Origin: Sandarakinorhabdus limnophila DSM 17366 | Lineage (GTDB): Bacteria > Pseudomonadota > Alphaproteobacteria > Sphingomonadales > Sphingomonadaceae | Direction: 5' to 3' | Assembly (NCBI RefSeq): GCF_000420765.1 | Contig: NZ_ATVO01000010.1 | Coordinates: 1 to 64,000 of the forward strand | DNA length: 64,000 nt | Shown: in pieces, positions 16,352-27,309 of the stretch | How the letters are laid out: each line of letters opens with the position of its first letter | Position numbering within the stretch: position 1 is the stretch's first letter | Made by a program: the position numbers and the translations under genes | The notes under the pieces: model-generated | The model's database searches: none | What the model was told of the DNA's origin: nothing | Seen by the model: only the letters and a program-made list of their open reading frames with translations

Positions 16352-17186
16352 CCCGCTCGATTGCGGCGCGCACCAATTCGGGGCGTTCCAGCGGCAGGAA
16401 GTGGGTGGTGCCGGGGAGACGTTCGGCACTGATGCAGTGTGGGTGCGCCGCAAACGCCGCCAGTTCGATATCGCGCACGGTTGATCCATGCTCTCCGGCC
16501 AGCAGGACGAACGGGCAGCGCACGGCACCCAGCGCCGGTTCGACATTGGGCGACACGGCGCGGAAAGTTGCCGATTCAAACGCCGGGGCGCAGGCCAGTT
16601 CCACGCCTTCGTCTGTCTCCAGCAATCCGCCGGCCAGATAGGCATCAAGATCGGCATCGCTCCACGTCTTGAACACGCCGCGGCCATGGTACGCCGCGCG
16701 GGCATCGGCGCGGCTGGGGAACATCCCGCGCCGCCGGGCCGCCTGATCGGCCATCGGATTGGGGATGATGGCGCCTGCCCGCACCTCCCGCGCCACATCG
16801 AACGGCAGCATGGGTGGGTCGAGCAGCACCAGCCCCGCGACACGATCAGGGCGCATGCTTGCGGCCAGCAGCGACACGGTCGCGCCCATGGAATGGCCTG
16901 CCAGTATCCAGGCGCTGCCGCTGTCGATCACATCCAGCAGGTGCGTGAGATCGAACGCGAAGTCATCCCAGCTCTTGAGGTGCCCCGGATCCCGGTCCAG
17001 GCCAGTGTGGCCGTGCCCGCGCGCATCGCTGATGGTGATGGCAAAGCGATCCGCCAGCGGCGCCAGCACGGCCTCGTAAAGCTGGGCGTTCATGCCGGTG
17101 GCGTGGGCAAAGTGCAGGCGCGGGCCAGCGCCCGCCTGCAATGCTGATACCGGCCCAGCCGGGGTGGAGATGGTGAGGCGGTTCAT
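16323..17186 (-). CDS. Alpha/beta-fold hydrolase
   Basis: The product is 287 aa. It has the alpha/beta-hydrolase signature: oxyanion region HFAHATGMN, nucleophile elbow AGHSMGA with S99, and C-terminal histidine in GTTHFLPLERPE. A cap segment lies between residues about 130-210. The substrate is unknown; esterase, lactonase or haloalkane-type activities are all possible. The gene is followed upstream on the same strand by mtnP (27-base gap), which may be co-transcribed with it. Confidence 0.8.
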   Translation of the reverse strand: MNRLTISTPAGPVSALQAGAGPRLHFAHATGMNAQLYEAVLAPLADRFAITISDARGHGHTGLDRDPGHLKSWDDFAFDLTHLLDVIDSGSAWILAGHSMGATVSLLAASMRPDRVAGLVLLDPPMLPFDVAREVRAGAIIPNPMADQAARRRGMFPSRADARAAYHGRGVFKTWSDADLDAYLAGGLLETDEGVELACAPAFESATFRAVSPNVEPALGAVRCPFVLLAGEHGSTVRDIELAAFAAHPHCISAERLPGTTHFLPLERPELVRAAIERVTAASSAER

Positions 17187-17213
17187 CTGCCCTCGATAGC
17201 AGGGCCAAGGGCT

Positions 17214-18085
17214 TCAGCCAGTGCGCCCTTTTGTCAGCCACCTGGCCAGGATGGCGCTGTTCTTCGCTTGGTTGGCCGGGTCGCGCGCATCAGGCGCCGT
17301 CATGATGGCGGTATCGAGCAGCGTATCGATCGGGCTGGCTGCCCTTGATTCGGGCAGGCTGGCGCAGAGTTTCACGATCATCGCTCGGGCCATCGCCGCA
17401 TTGCCGTGCATCACCGCCATGATATCGGTCACATCAACATCCGCGCCGTCGTGCCAGCAGTCAAAATCCGTCACCATGGCGACCAGCGCGTAGGGCAGTT
17501 CCGCCTCGCGCGCCAACTTGGCTTCCGGCATCGCCGTCATGCCGACCAGGTCGCAGCCCCAGCCCTGGTGCAGCCGGCTTTCGGCGCGGGTGGAAAAGGC
17601 CGGGCCTTCCATCGCCAGATAGGTGGCACCGCAATGCACCGTGCCGCCAACCGCCGCCACCGCATCGGCCGCCAACGCCGAAAGCCGCGGGCAGACCGGA
17701 TCGGCCATCGGCACATGCGCCACCAGCCCGGTTTCGAAGAAGGTGGAGGGCCGTCCCTTGGTGCGATCGATGAACTGGTCCACCACCACCAAATCGCCCG
17801 GCGCCATGGCGGCATTCAGCGAGCCGACTGCCGACACCGCCAGCACATCTGTGCAACCCAACCGCTTCAACGCATCGATATTGGCGCGCACGTTCAACTG
17901 ATGCGGCGGAATGCGGTGGCCGCGGCCGTGGCGAGGCAGGAAACACACGTCGATGCCGGCAATGCGGCCGGTCAGGATCGCATCAGATGGTTCGCCCCAG
18001 GGCGACTCCACGCTGATCCAGCGCGCATCCTCCAACCCATCGATGGCATAGAGGCCGGAGCCGCCGATGATGCCGAGCTTCCAGC

Positions 18086-18089
<4 letters not shown>
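17214..18089 (-). CDS. mtnP: S-methyl-5'-thioadenosine phosphorylase
   Basis: The product is 291 aa if translation starts at TTG 18089, whose TTGA overlaps the upstream stop. An ATG at 18119 would add ten non-conserved residues. The protein starts SWKLGIIGGSGLYAIDG, as MTAPs do. Other motifs are PRHGRGHRIPPHQLN (phosphate and ribose binding), AVGSLNAAMAPGDLV, and MTAMPEAKLAREAELPYAL with TDFDCWH, the MTAP-type rather than purine-nucleoside-type substrate loop. It cleaves methylthioadenosine (from polyamine or homoserine-lactone synthesis) to adenine and methylthioribose-1-phosphate. Confidence 0.88.
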
Positions 18090-20224
<2,135 letters not shown>

Positions 20225-20233
20225 GCCGGCCCC

Positions 20234-21487
20234 TCAACCCTCCTTCGTCTCGCCCGTCTCCGGCACGAGCCCGTAACGCGCCACCAGTTTCCACACGTGC
20301 GGCGGGATCATGTTCTTCATCATGCCCGGCGCTTCGCGGCGCAGGTGCAAGATCGTCTCGATCGCCTTCATCTCCACCCGGGTGCGGGCGAATTCCTTGC
20401 CCTGGGGGCCAACCAGCGGCATCAATTTGCCCACGATCGGCCGCACCCATTTCGGCATTCGGCGCAACGGCAAGCCGCCGGCGGCGCGCTCGGTATTGGC
20501 CATGAAGCCCTTCACCGGCCCGGCACGCTTTGACCCATCGGGCTTGCCATTGTCGTCAGGCTCGGTGAGCGCCACTTCGTCCCCCAACAGGCCGAGCAGT
20601 TCGGCACCGCGATCATTGCGGATCAGCAGCCATTGTTCGCCGGTGCCGCCCATGTAACCCACAGTGATATCGGCCAGGCTGTTGGTGTAATCCACGCAGG
20701 TGCGGCAGGTGAGCGGGAAGAAATCCGGCCGCAGATCAGACAACGGCAGCATCAGGAACGGCACTTCGCGTTTGCTGCCGTTATCGAACCGCAGCTCCAC
20801 GTGATAATTCGCCTTGAATTCCAGATAGGTGATGCTGTCCGGCTTGTCGGAAAGCAGCGCCAGGAATTCATGGAAATTCGCGGTCGTCGTGTTGTCGCTG
20901 CACGGCGTGCCGATCACATAGATGCGCTCGAAGCCGAGCTTGGCCTCCAGCCGGCGCAGCGCGTGGATCTGGCAGGGGATGCCGATGATGCCGATGCGAT
21001 TGAACCCGGCGGCGCGGGCTGGTTCCAGCAGCGCCAGCAGCGGCGCATAGCCCATCCGCATGCCGCGCACCTGGGCCATGGCTTCGGCCTTCGTCACCAT
21101 CACCGGGCGCGGCTTCCACTTGTCATCCGGGTCGGGCGCCATGGTGAGGATGGCTTCGACCGCGCCGGTCTCCAGCAGCCGCTCACCCAGCCGGCTGGTG
21201 ATGCCAGTCCATTGCGCGCCTTCACTGGGCTGCTTCAGCCGGGCTTTGGCCATGCGCTGGAACGGGCCGAAGAACAGCTCATCCGGCCGCGATTCATCGC
21301 GGGCGCGGCCATGCACGGCGGCTTCCATGGCGGCATAGTCGGGCTTGATGAACTGGCAGGCGGTGCCGCAATCCGTGGGGGTGGACGTGCGCGACACGCC
21401 GCAATCGGTGCACAGCCCGCGCGGGGCAGCGGGCGCAAATTCAGGCGCGATCAGGCCGGTTTCAGTCACTTGTATCCCCACGATCAT
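20234..21487 (-). CDS. bciB: Ferredoxin-dependent 8-vinyl reductase BciB (F420-hydrogenase beta-like)
   Basis: The product is 417 aa from ATG 21487 (AGGGG upstream); a GTG 14 codons earlier is possible. It is an FrhB/FdhB-type flavo-iron-sulfur protein. Features in order are a cysteine cluster LCTDCG with DCGTACQF, GIPCQIHALRRLE, GTPCSDNTTTANFHEF, LEFKANYHVEL, and a second cluster CRTCVDYTNSLADITVGYMG. These match BciB and plant 7-hydroxymethyl-chlorophyll reductase. BciB reduces the C8 vinyl group of divinyl (proto)chlorophyllide in bacteriochlorophyll a synthesis. Convergent with por, eight bases apart, it supports a pigment-synthesis locus outside the main photosynthesis cluster. Confidence 0.85.
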   Translation of the reverse strand: MIVGIQVTETGLIAPEFAPAAPRGLCTDCGVSRTSTPTDCGTACQFIKPDYAAMEAAVHGRARDESRPDELFFGPFQRMAKARLKQPSEGAQWTGITSRLGERLLETGAVEAILTMAPDPDDKWKPRPVMVTKAEAMAQVRGMRMGYAPLLALLEPARAAGFNRIGIIGIPCQIHALRRLEAKLGFERIYVIGTPCSDNTTTANFHEFLALLSDKPDSITYLEFKANYHVELRFDNGSKREVPFLMLPLSDLRPDFFPLTCRTCVDYTNSLADITVGYMGGTGEQWLLIRNDRGAELLGLLGDEVALTEPDDNGKPDGSKRAGPVKGFMANTERAAGGLPLRRMPKWVRPIVGKLMPLVGPQGKEFARTRVEMKAIETILHLRREAPGMMKNMIPPHVWKLVARYGLVPETGETKEG

Positions 21488-21539
21488 CGGCACCCCTGCC
21501 TGTGCGGCTGTTAGCGCCTGAAAGCTCACATCCGCAACA

Positions 21540-22574
21540 TCACATTCTCAGGGGTGCTGCATATCCCGTCAATTCCAGATAGCCGCGCCCGCCCGGCACG
21601 GTGACAGCGCCTTCCCAATAGACCGGCCCGCCGCTCATCCGGCTGTCCAGTTCCTGATCAGCCATCATTGGCGTCACCGGCAGTTCGCGCCAATTGCCCC
21701 CAACCCGCAGCGCCACCACGGGCCGCACCGGCCAGCGCGCCTTGCTGCGCGGGGATTGCCACCAGCCGCCGGCTTGCCAGCGCACATCCTCCGGATTTAG
21801 CACGCTCAACACACCACTCTTGCTGCGGTGGCTGCCGCCGGCCCACAGCGCCGCGCCAGCCTTGTCACGCATCCGAAACAGCGTGACGGCGCTGCCATCA
21901 TCCATGTTGAGGCCCAACCAATCCCAGCCCACGGCGCGGGAATTCATCAGCGTGCTCGACCATTCGCGGTCCAGCCAGGCGGTGCCGGTCACAGCCTGCC
22001 CGTCCAACCGCCCGGCAACAGCCAGATGCGGCCAACTGTAATAATGGCTGGCCTCGCCCACGCCCGGTCCCTTGCGGCTGAAGCCGGCCTTCCCTTGCAG
22101 GATGACGGGTTGGGTTGGCGTGAAGGCCAGATCGAAGGCGAAGCCGTCCCCGGCCAGCTTGACATGCAATCGGCCATCTTTGCCGCGCCACAGCCGCCAA
22201 TCGTCGAGCGTCACATCCATGTCGCCCACCCGCGCATTGGCGAGGCCAAAGCCCGCGCGCGCGATGCGGGCGGCGTGGCGAAGCTTGCCGTGCGCAGGAT
22301 CGGCCAGCGCCGCATGCGCAAAGATCACCTGGCGCGGCACAAAGGCCGAGGGGTTTGCCGTGTTGATGTCCGGCCGCGTGCGGAAGAAGGTGATCTGGAA
22401 CCCCTTCCTGCCCTGTGCCGTGTTCAGCCAGCCGGTGACATACCACCATTCGGTGCGGAAATCGGGATGCGCGCCGTGATCAACCGGGAAGCGCAGCGGC
22501 ACACCCGGCCGCACCGGCGCGAACGTTGCCGCCAGCAGCAGTGGAGCCAAGAGGAGGAGCAAAAGCCGAAGCAT
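21540..22574 (-). CDS. AttH/CrtC-like lipocalin-fold secreted hydrolase
   Basis: The product is 344 aa from ATG 22574, which shares one base with the permease stop (TGATG). A signal peptide of leucine-rich type (MLRLLLLLLAPLLLAAT) precedes RFPVDHGAHPDFRTEWWYVTGW, the hallmark of the AttH/carotenoid-hydratase lipocalin family. Later motifs are EASHYYSWPHL, WLDREWSST and GWDWLGLNMDDG. Family members are called predicted hydrolases; CrtC itself hydrates carotenoids. The coupling to an ABC transporter points to the AttEFGH-type arrangement rather than carotenoid synthesis, but the nearby bciB makes a carotenoid role worth keeping in mind. Confidence 0.75.
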   Translation of the reverse strand: MLRLLLLLLAPLLLAATFAPVRPGVPLRFPVDHGAHPDFRTEWWYVTGWLNTAQGRKGFQITFFRTRPDINTANPSAFVPRQVIFAHAALADPAHGKLRHAARIARAGFGLANARVGDMDVTLDDWRLWRGKDGRLHVKLAGDGFAFDLAFTPTQPVILQGKAGFSRKGPGVGEASHYYSWPHLAVAGRLDGQAVTGTAWLDREWSSTLMNSRAVGWDWLGLNMDDGSAVTLFRMRDKAGAALWAGGSHRSKSGVLSVLNPEDVRWQAGGWWQSPRSKARWPVRPVVALRVGGNWRELPVTPMMADQELDSRMSGGPVYWEGAVTVPGGRGYLELTGYAAPLRM

Positions 22575-25132
22575 CACCAATCCGCCCGCACCGCCAGCAG
22601 GGCACGCTTGCCCAGCGCGCGCCGCCCGGCCACCACTGCCGTGCCGCCCGCGCACGCCACCAATGCCGCCACCAGCCCGGCCAGCAGCGGCCACGGCAGC
22701 GCCAAATCCATCGTCCAGTGGAAGCTCTGCGGGTTGACGACGCGCACCAGCACCAGCGCCATCACCAACCCCAGCGACAGGCCGGAAAGCGCGCCGATCA
22801 GCCCCAACCCGGCGCCTTCCAGCCCCAGCATCTGCAATATCTGCCGGCGCGGCACGCCCACATGGCGCAGCATGCCGAACTCGCGCATCCGCGCCAGCAC
22901 CTGCGCCGAAAAGCTGGTCGCCACCCCAATGAGCCCGATGATGATGGCGATGGCTTCGAGCGCATAGGTGACAGCGAAACTGCGATCGAAAATGGTCAGC
23001 GCCACGGCCCGCATCTCCGCCGGGCGGCCAAACTGCGCCTGGCCCTGCACGGCCACCGGCAGCGCCGCCTGCAAGGCCTCCTGCACCGCGCGCGCGTCGG
23101 CGCCGGGATTCAGATCAAACGCTGCTTCCGTCGCGGTCGCATCCCCGGTGAAACGGCGATAGTCCTCAAGCGGCACGACAATCGCCCCCCATTGCCGGGC
23201 ATAATCGCGCCAGGTGCCGGCCACGAACAGCCGGCGCGGCACACCACCGATCACCAGTTCATGCACCTCGCCCTGCCGCCAACCATAAAGCCAGGCCAAA
23301 GGCTCCGAAATCAGCGCGCGGGTCGTGCCCGCCGGCGCTGCGGCGTCTGTCTCGGCAATCAACGGCACCGATGCATGGCCGCCCTGCGCCATCACGGCCA
23401 CGGCCGGCCTGGCCGGATCAATACGCACCGAAACGACCCGCTGGAACCGCACCTGCGCCAACCCCGGCACCGCCGCCAGCCGCGCCTGCGCTTGGGGGTC
23501 CAGCCCGCCCGCCTCCGCCCCTTCCAGATGCAGGTAGAGATCAGACGGCAACACCGCGACCAGCCAATCATCGACACTCTGCCGGAAACTGGCGACCATC
23601 ACCGCCATCGCCACCATCAGCGCGGTGGACGCCACAATACCCGACAGCGCCAGCCCGGCGGCCTGCGGCACGCCCCACAACCGCCGCACCGCCAGATCGA
23701 GCGGCAGCCATGTGGCTCCCCGCCGGGCCAGCGGCGCCAGCAGCAGTCGCGCCAGCGCCGGCATCAACGCCACGCCCCCGGCCAGAAGCAACGCCATCGC
23801 GGCATAGCCCAGCAGCGGCAAACCAAACACCGGCGGCCCCAAAGCCGCCAATCCGCCCGCCGCCAAGAGGACAAGGCTGGGCCAGGCGCGCGGGGCTTTG
23901 GCTGGATCGAGGGCATCGCCCAAGCCCTTCAGCGCCTGCGCCGGGGCTGTGCGGGCGGCGGCCAATGCCGGCGAAATGCTGCCGGCCAGTGCCGTCGCCA
24001 GGCCCAGCCCGCCAAACAGCAACGCAGCGGGCAGATCAAAGCCCAGCCGGGCCTGCGTTCGGCTGAAATAGCCGCCGCCCAGATCACCGCCGAACTGTTC
24101 CACCACCAAAGTCGCCAGCCCGTAACCCAGCGCCACGCCGATCACGGCGCCGGCCACACCCAGCAGCAACCCCTCGGCCAGCAATTGCCGCACCAACCCC
24201 GCCCGCGGTAGACCCAAGACGCTCAGCAGCGCAAATTGCGGCCGCCGCCGCGCCACGCTGAGCGCCTGCGCCGACCACACCAGGAACCCGCCCGTGAGCA
24301 GCGCCACCAACGCCAGCATGCCCAGGTTCACGCGATAGGCGCGGCTCAGCGCATCGGCGCGGCTTGCCTCGGCCTCCGGCGTTGCCAGCACGGCATCGGC
24401 GGGCAACACCGCCTGCACCGCCGCGCGCGCACCGGCGCCTTCCGCCAGTTTCAGATCAAGCCGGTGCAGGCGCCCCATCTGGCCAAAGCGCCACTGCGCC
24501 TCCGAAATGTCGATCACCGCGATCTGGGCGTCATCGCCCGCTGCCGCCAGCCGTCCCATAACCCTGAACTGCGCCTGACGCCCGGCCGCCGTGAGCGTGA
24601 AGGCGTCGCCCGGCTGCAACCCGGTGGCACGCTGCAACGCCGGCGAGAGCCAAACGGCATCGCCTTGCCATGCCGGGCGGCTGCCCACGCCCGATTGGCC
24701 CGCGCGCGACAGGCCCACGAGCCCCGGCGTCACGCCCATCGCCCGAAGCGGATCAAGCCCGATCAGCGTGAACCGGCCGCCTTTTGCGTTCGATCCCGGC
24801 CGCGCCAGCTTGCCCCAGCTGGCGGTCAATTCCACCACCGGGCTGATCGCCTGCACTTGGGGCAACCGCGCCAGCTTGGGATAAAGCCCCTCTTCCAGCC
24901 CGGCCGCTGATCGTGCCCGCACCGCCACATCGGCCCGGCCCTGCACGCTCGCCACCGCGCGGCCGAAACTGGCCAGCGCCGCACTGTTCACCATGTGCAC
25001 CGCAAAGCCCAACGCCACGCCCACCGCAATCGCAAGCACGGCCAGGCCCATCCGCACCGGATGCGCGCGCCATTCGCCGGAAAGAATCCAGAGCGTTGGC
25101 AGCCAGCGGGTTGGCACCCAGTTTTGCATCAA
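22574..25132 (-). CDS. ABC transporter permease, FtsX/MacB-like with two cores
   Basis: The product is 852 aa. The architecture is an N-terminal membrane helix (MGLAVLAIAVGVALGFA), a periplasmic domain, three helices (residues about 270-400), further helices around 420-520, a second periplasmic domain, and three C-terminal helices with ATSFSAQVLARMREFGMLRH. This is the duplicated FtsX layout of AttFG/YbbP-type permeases. It pairs with the ATPase gene upstream (ATGA overlap) and the lipocalin gene downstream. The likely job is extraction or export of a lipid-like molecule or lipoprotein-linked cargo from the inner membrane. Confidence 0.8.
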   Translation of the reverse strand: MMQNWVPTRWLPTLWILSGEWRAHPVRMGLAVLAIAVGVALGFAVHMVNSAALASFGRAVASVQGRADVAVRARSAAGLEEGLYPKLARLPQVQAISPVVELTASWGKLARPGSNAKGGRFTLIGLDPLRAMGVTPGLVGLSRAGQSGVGSRPAWQGDAVWLSPALQRATGLQPGDAFTLTAAGRQAQFRVMGRLAAAGDDAQIAVIDISEAQWRFGQMGRLHRLDLKLAEGAGARAAVQAVLPADAVLATPEAEASRADALSRAYRVNLGMLALVALLTGGFLVWSAQALSVARRRPQFALLSVLGLPRAGLVRQLLAEGLLLGVAGAVIGVALGYGLATLVVEQFGGDLGGGYFSRTQARLGFDLPAALLFGGLGLATALAGSISPALAAARTAPAQALKGLGDALDPAKAPRAWPSLVLLAAGGLAALGPPVFGLPLLGYAAMALLLAGGVALMPALARLLLAPLARRGATWLPLDLAVRRLWGVPQAAGLALSGIVASTALMVAMAVMVASFRQSVDDWLVAVLPSDLYLHLEGAEAGGLDPQAQARLAAVPGLAQVRFQRVVSVRIDPARPAVAVMAQGGHASVPLIAETDAAAPAGTTRALISEPLAWLYGWRQGEVHELVIGGVPRRLFVAGTWRDYARQWGAIVVPLEDYRRFTGDATATEAAFDLNPGADARAVQEALQAALPVAVQGQAQFGRPAEMRAVALTIFDRSFAVTYALEAIAIIIGLIGVATSFSAQVLARMREFGMLRHVGVPRRQILQMLGLEGAGLGLIGALSGLSLGLVMALVLVRVVNPQSFHWTMDLALPWPLLAGLVAALVACAGGTAVVAGRRALGKRALLAVRADW

Positions 25133-25845
25133 GCCGGAACGAGGCCGCTGGCCGAAAGCCGCAACACGCGATCGGCTGCCGCCGCCACCATCTCGCTGTG
25201 GGTGACGATCAGCACGGCCGCCTGGCGATCACGCGCCTGCGCCAACAGCAAATCGAGGATACGGCCTGCGGTTTCGGGATCGAGATTGCCGGTCGGCTCA
25301 TCGGCCAGCACCAGCCCGGGGCGATGGACCAGCGCCCGCGCGATGGCCACCCGCTGCAATTCCCCGCCCGAAAGCACCGCCGGCCAGTCACCGCCGCGCC
25401 CGGCCAGGCCCACTTCGGCCAGAGTCGCCTCCGCCCGGGCCAGCGCATCGGCGGCGTTCATGCCCGCCAGCAAGCACGGCAGGGCCACGTTGCGGGCCAG
25501 TGAAAGGTGCGGCAGCACATGAAAGGCCTGGAACACGAAGCCCAGCGCCAAGGCGCGCAAACGGGCCCGGTCCGGCTCGGCCAGCGCAGCGACATTTTTG
25601 CCGCCGATCAGCACCTCGCCGGCATCGGGCGCATCCAGCCCGGCGATCACGTTCAACAGAGTCGATTTGCCCACTCCGGATTCGCCGGTGATCGCCACCA
25701 CCTCACCCGGTGCCAGCGCGATATTCACCCCCGAAAACAGGCTGCGCCGCCCGCCTCCGGCCAGGGGCACGGCGCGGGCAAGTCCGGTGGCTGCCAAAAC
25801 AGAGGTAGCCACCGCCGGGACGGCAGAGGGAGTGTCGGGTCGCAT
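25129..25845 (-). CDS. ABC transporter ATP-binding protein (LolD/MacB type)
   Basis: The product is 238 aa. Walker A is GESGVGKSTLL (about 54-64), the Q-loop lies in GFVFQAFHVLPHL, the signature is LSGGELQRVAIARAL, Walker B is LVLADEPTGNLD, and the switch histidine is in VLIVTHS. The LolD/MacB-type family energises FtsX-like permeases. It starts the three-gene operon and its stop overlaps the permease start by four bases. Confidence 0.88.
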   Translation of the reverse strand: MRPDTPSAVPAVATSVLAATGLARAVPLAGGGRRSLFSGVNIALAPGEVVAITGESGVGKSTLLNVIAGLDAPDAGEVLIGGKNVAALAEPDRARLRALALGFVFQAFHVLPHLSLARNVALPCLLAGMNAADALARAEATLAEVGLAGRGGDWPAVLSGGELQRVAIARALVHRPGLVLADEPTGNLDPETAGRILDLLLAQARDRQAAVLIVTHSEMVAAAADRVLRLSASGLVPA

Positions 25846-25917
25846 CGGAAGGGTTTTAACCCAGATGCCTGCGATTGTTAGCCGGGTGTGGCGACGTGCC
25901 CTGCTCCGGCCATCACC

Positions 25918-26331
25918 TCACGCCTGCTTGGTGAACAGATTTTCCGGGTGGCGCATCGCCTTGAATTCCAGCGCGTTGCCGGCTGGATCAAAGAGGAAGA
26001 ACGTGCCCTGTTCCCCCGGCTTGCCGGCAAAGCGCACATGCGGTTCCATTTCAAAGGCCAGGCCGGCGTGGCGAATGCGGTTGCCCAGCGCTTCCCAGCC
26101 GGCCCAATCCATCACCAGGCCGAAATGCGGCACGGGCACGCTGTCGCCATCAACCGGGTTGCGGTGGATCGCGGATTTCGGCGCCTTGTGCACCACCAAC
26201 TGGTGGCCGTGGAAATCGAAATCGATCCAGGTTTCCGAAGACCGGCCTTCGGGGCAGCCCAGCACGGCCCCATAGAATTGGCGGGCAGCCGCAAGGTCAT
26301 CAACCGGGATCGCAAGGTGGAAGGGATTCAA
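25918..26331 (-). CDS. VOC-family (glyoxalase/dioxygenase fold) protein
   Basis: The product is 137 aa from TTG 26331, whose TTGA overlaps the stop of the upstream DUF1465 gene. The protein then begins at the conserved NPFHLAIPVDDLAAARQFYG. Metal-ligand positions are the His in PFHLAIP, a histidine in PVPHFGLVMD, and Glu in GNALEFKAM. A FFLFDPAGNALEFKAM ending is typical of dioxygenase-like VOC proteins. The substrate is unknown. Starts further upstream would duplicate sequence already used by the neighbouring gene. Confidence 0.75.
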   Translation of the reverse strand: MNPFHLAIPVDDLAAARQFYGAVLGCPEGRSSETWIDFDFHGHQLVVHKAPKSAIHRNPVDGDSVPVPHFGLVMDWAGWEALGNRIRHAGLAFEMEPHVRFAGKPGEQGTFFLFDPAGNALEFKAMRHPENLFTKQA

Positions 26332-26837
26332 GGCGTTTCTCCATTCAAAGCGGCAAGCTGGTGGGCGCGGGCTAGCACCTTGCGGCTGGCCAAAGCAATC
26401 GGGCCCCCATCGGTGGCCAGCAAGGGGTGATCGGCGGGCAACGGCGGCAGTTCGGGGCAATCGATCGGCCCCACTACCGTCACCTCGCCATAATGATCAG
26501 GCCGCAGCAACCAGTTCATCACGGCCAACAATCTTGTTGTGACGCCAAGCGCCTCCATCGATGCGGCCAACCGCGGCCCAGGCGGCAATTCCTCGCGCCA
26601 CAGCCGGCCCGGCCCGTCAAACCAGCGACGGGCGGCTTCAGAAACGGCGATGGTATCGCGATACAGCGCATCAAGATGATCGCGCAGCGGCACCACGCGC
26701 CGTGATTTGCGGCCTCTTGAAACCGCACCAACGCTGCCCAAATTGAAATTGCCGAAGCTGCCAGATGGGGCGCCGGCGCCTCCCGGCCCATGGTGGGCGG
26801 GATCAACGGCATCTTTGCTTGAAGAGGATTTTGCCAT
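26328..26837 (-). CDS. DUF1465 / RcdA-family protein
   Basis: The conserved domain runs from LDALYRDTIAVSEAARRWFDG through VTTRLLAVMNWLL to the end, a helical bundle like Caulobacter RcdA, an adaptor for regulated degradation of CtrA by ClpXP. From ATG 26837 the product is 169 aa with a Gly/Ser-rich, non-conserved extension of about 50 residues. That ATG overlaps the hsp20 ATG on the other strand, and a candidate heat-shock promoter lies inside the extension. A later start (for example GTG codons near VVPLRDHLD, about 26699) may be the real one. Confidence 0.75.
   Translation of the reverse strand: MAKSSSSKDAVDPAHHGPGGAGAPSGSFGNFNLGSVGAVSRGRKSRRVVPLRDHLDALYRDTIAVSEAARRWFDGPGRLWREELPPGPRLAASMEALGVTTRLLAVMNWLLRPDHYGEVTVVGPIDCPELPPLPADHPLLATDGGPIALASRKVLARAHQLAALNGETP
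26716..26743 (+). promoter_or_regulatory. Candidate RpoH (sigma-32) promoter of hsp20
   Basis: CTTGAAA at 26716-26722 and CCCAAAT at 26737-26743 are separated by 14 bases. This matches the sigma-32 pattern CTTGAAA, 11-16 bases, CCCCAT-like. It lies about 92 bases before the hsp20 ATG. Confidence 0.5.
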
Positions 26838-27309
26838 GCGTGGATTTGATATCTCTCCCTTGCTGCGTTCGTCCATCGGATTCGAGAATCTGAACCGATT
26901 GGTGGAAATGGCCGGGCGCGTCGAACCCGGCGACGCCTACCCCCCGTACAATATCGAAAAGCTGGGCGACGGCGCCTATCGCATCCAGATGGCGGTGGCC
27001 GGTTTCGGCCGCCATGAACTGGACATCACGGTACAGGAAAACATGCTGATCGTGGTCGGCCAGGCCGCGCCGGAAGCCGATGCAAAGGAACGCCTGTTCC
27101 TGCACCGCGGCATCGCCAAGCGCGCCTTTGAACGCCGTTTCCAGCTGGCCGACACCATCAAGGTGACCGGCGCCGGCTTCGAGAATGGCCTGCTCAACAT
27201 CGAGCTGGTGCGCGAGATTCCGGAACACAAGAAGCCACGCAGGGTGGAAATCTCTGCTGCCGTGGATGCGCTGCCGGTAACGGACGAAACCCACCTCGCT
27301 GCGGAATAA
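26836..27309 (+). CDS. Small heat-shock protein Hsp20 (IbpA-like)
   Basis: The product is 157 aa from ATG 26836 with AGAGG nine bases upstream. It has the IbpA/HspH class A opening (MRGFDISPLLRSSIGFENLNRL) and an alpha-crystallin domain (residues about 40-130) with YPPYNIEKLGDGAYRIQMAV, FERRFQLADTIKV and GFENGLLNIELVREIPE. It is an ATP-independent holdase for unfolding proteins. Its promoter candidate has a sigma-32 form. It converges, end to end, with the TPR gene. Confidence 0.88.
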   Translation: MRGFDISPLLRSSIGFENLNRLVEMAGRVEPGDAYPPYNIEKLGDGAYRIQMAVAGFGRHELDITVQENMLIVVGQAAPEADAKERLFLHRGIAKRAFERRFQLADTIKVTGAGFENGLLNIELVREIPEHKKPRRVEISAAVDALPVTDETHLAAE

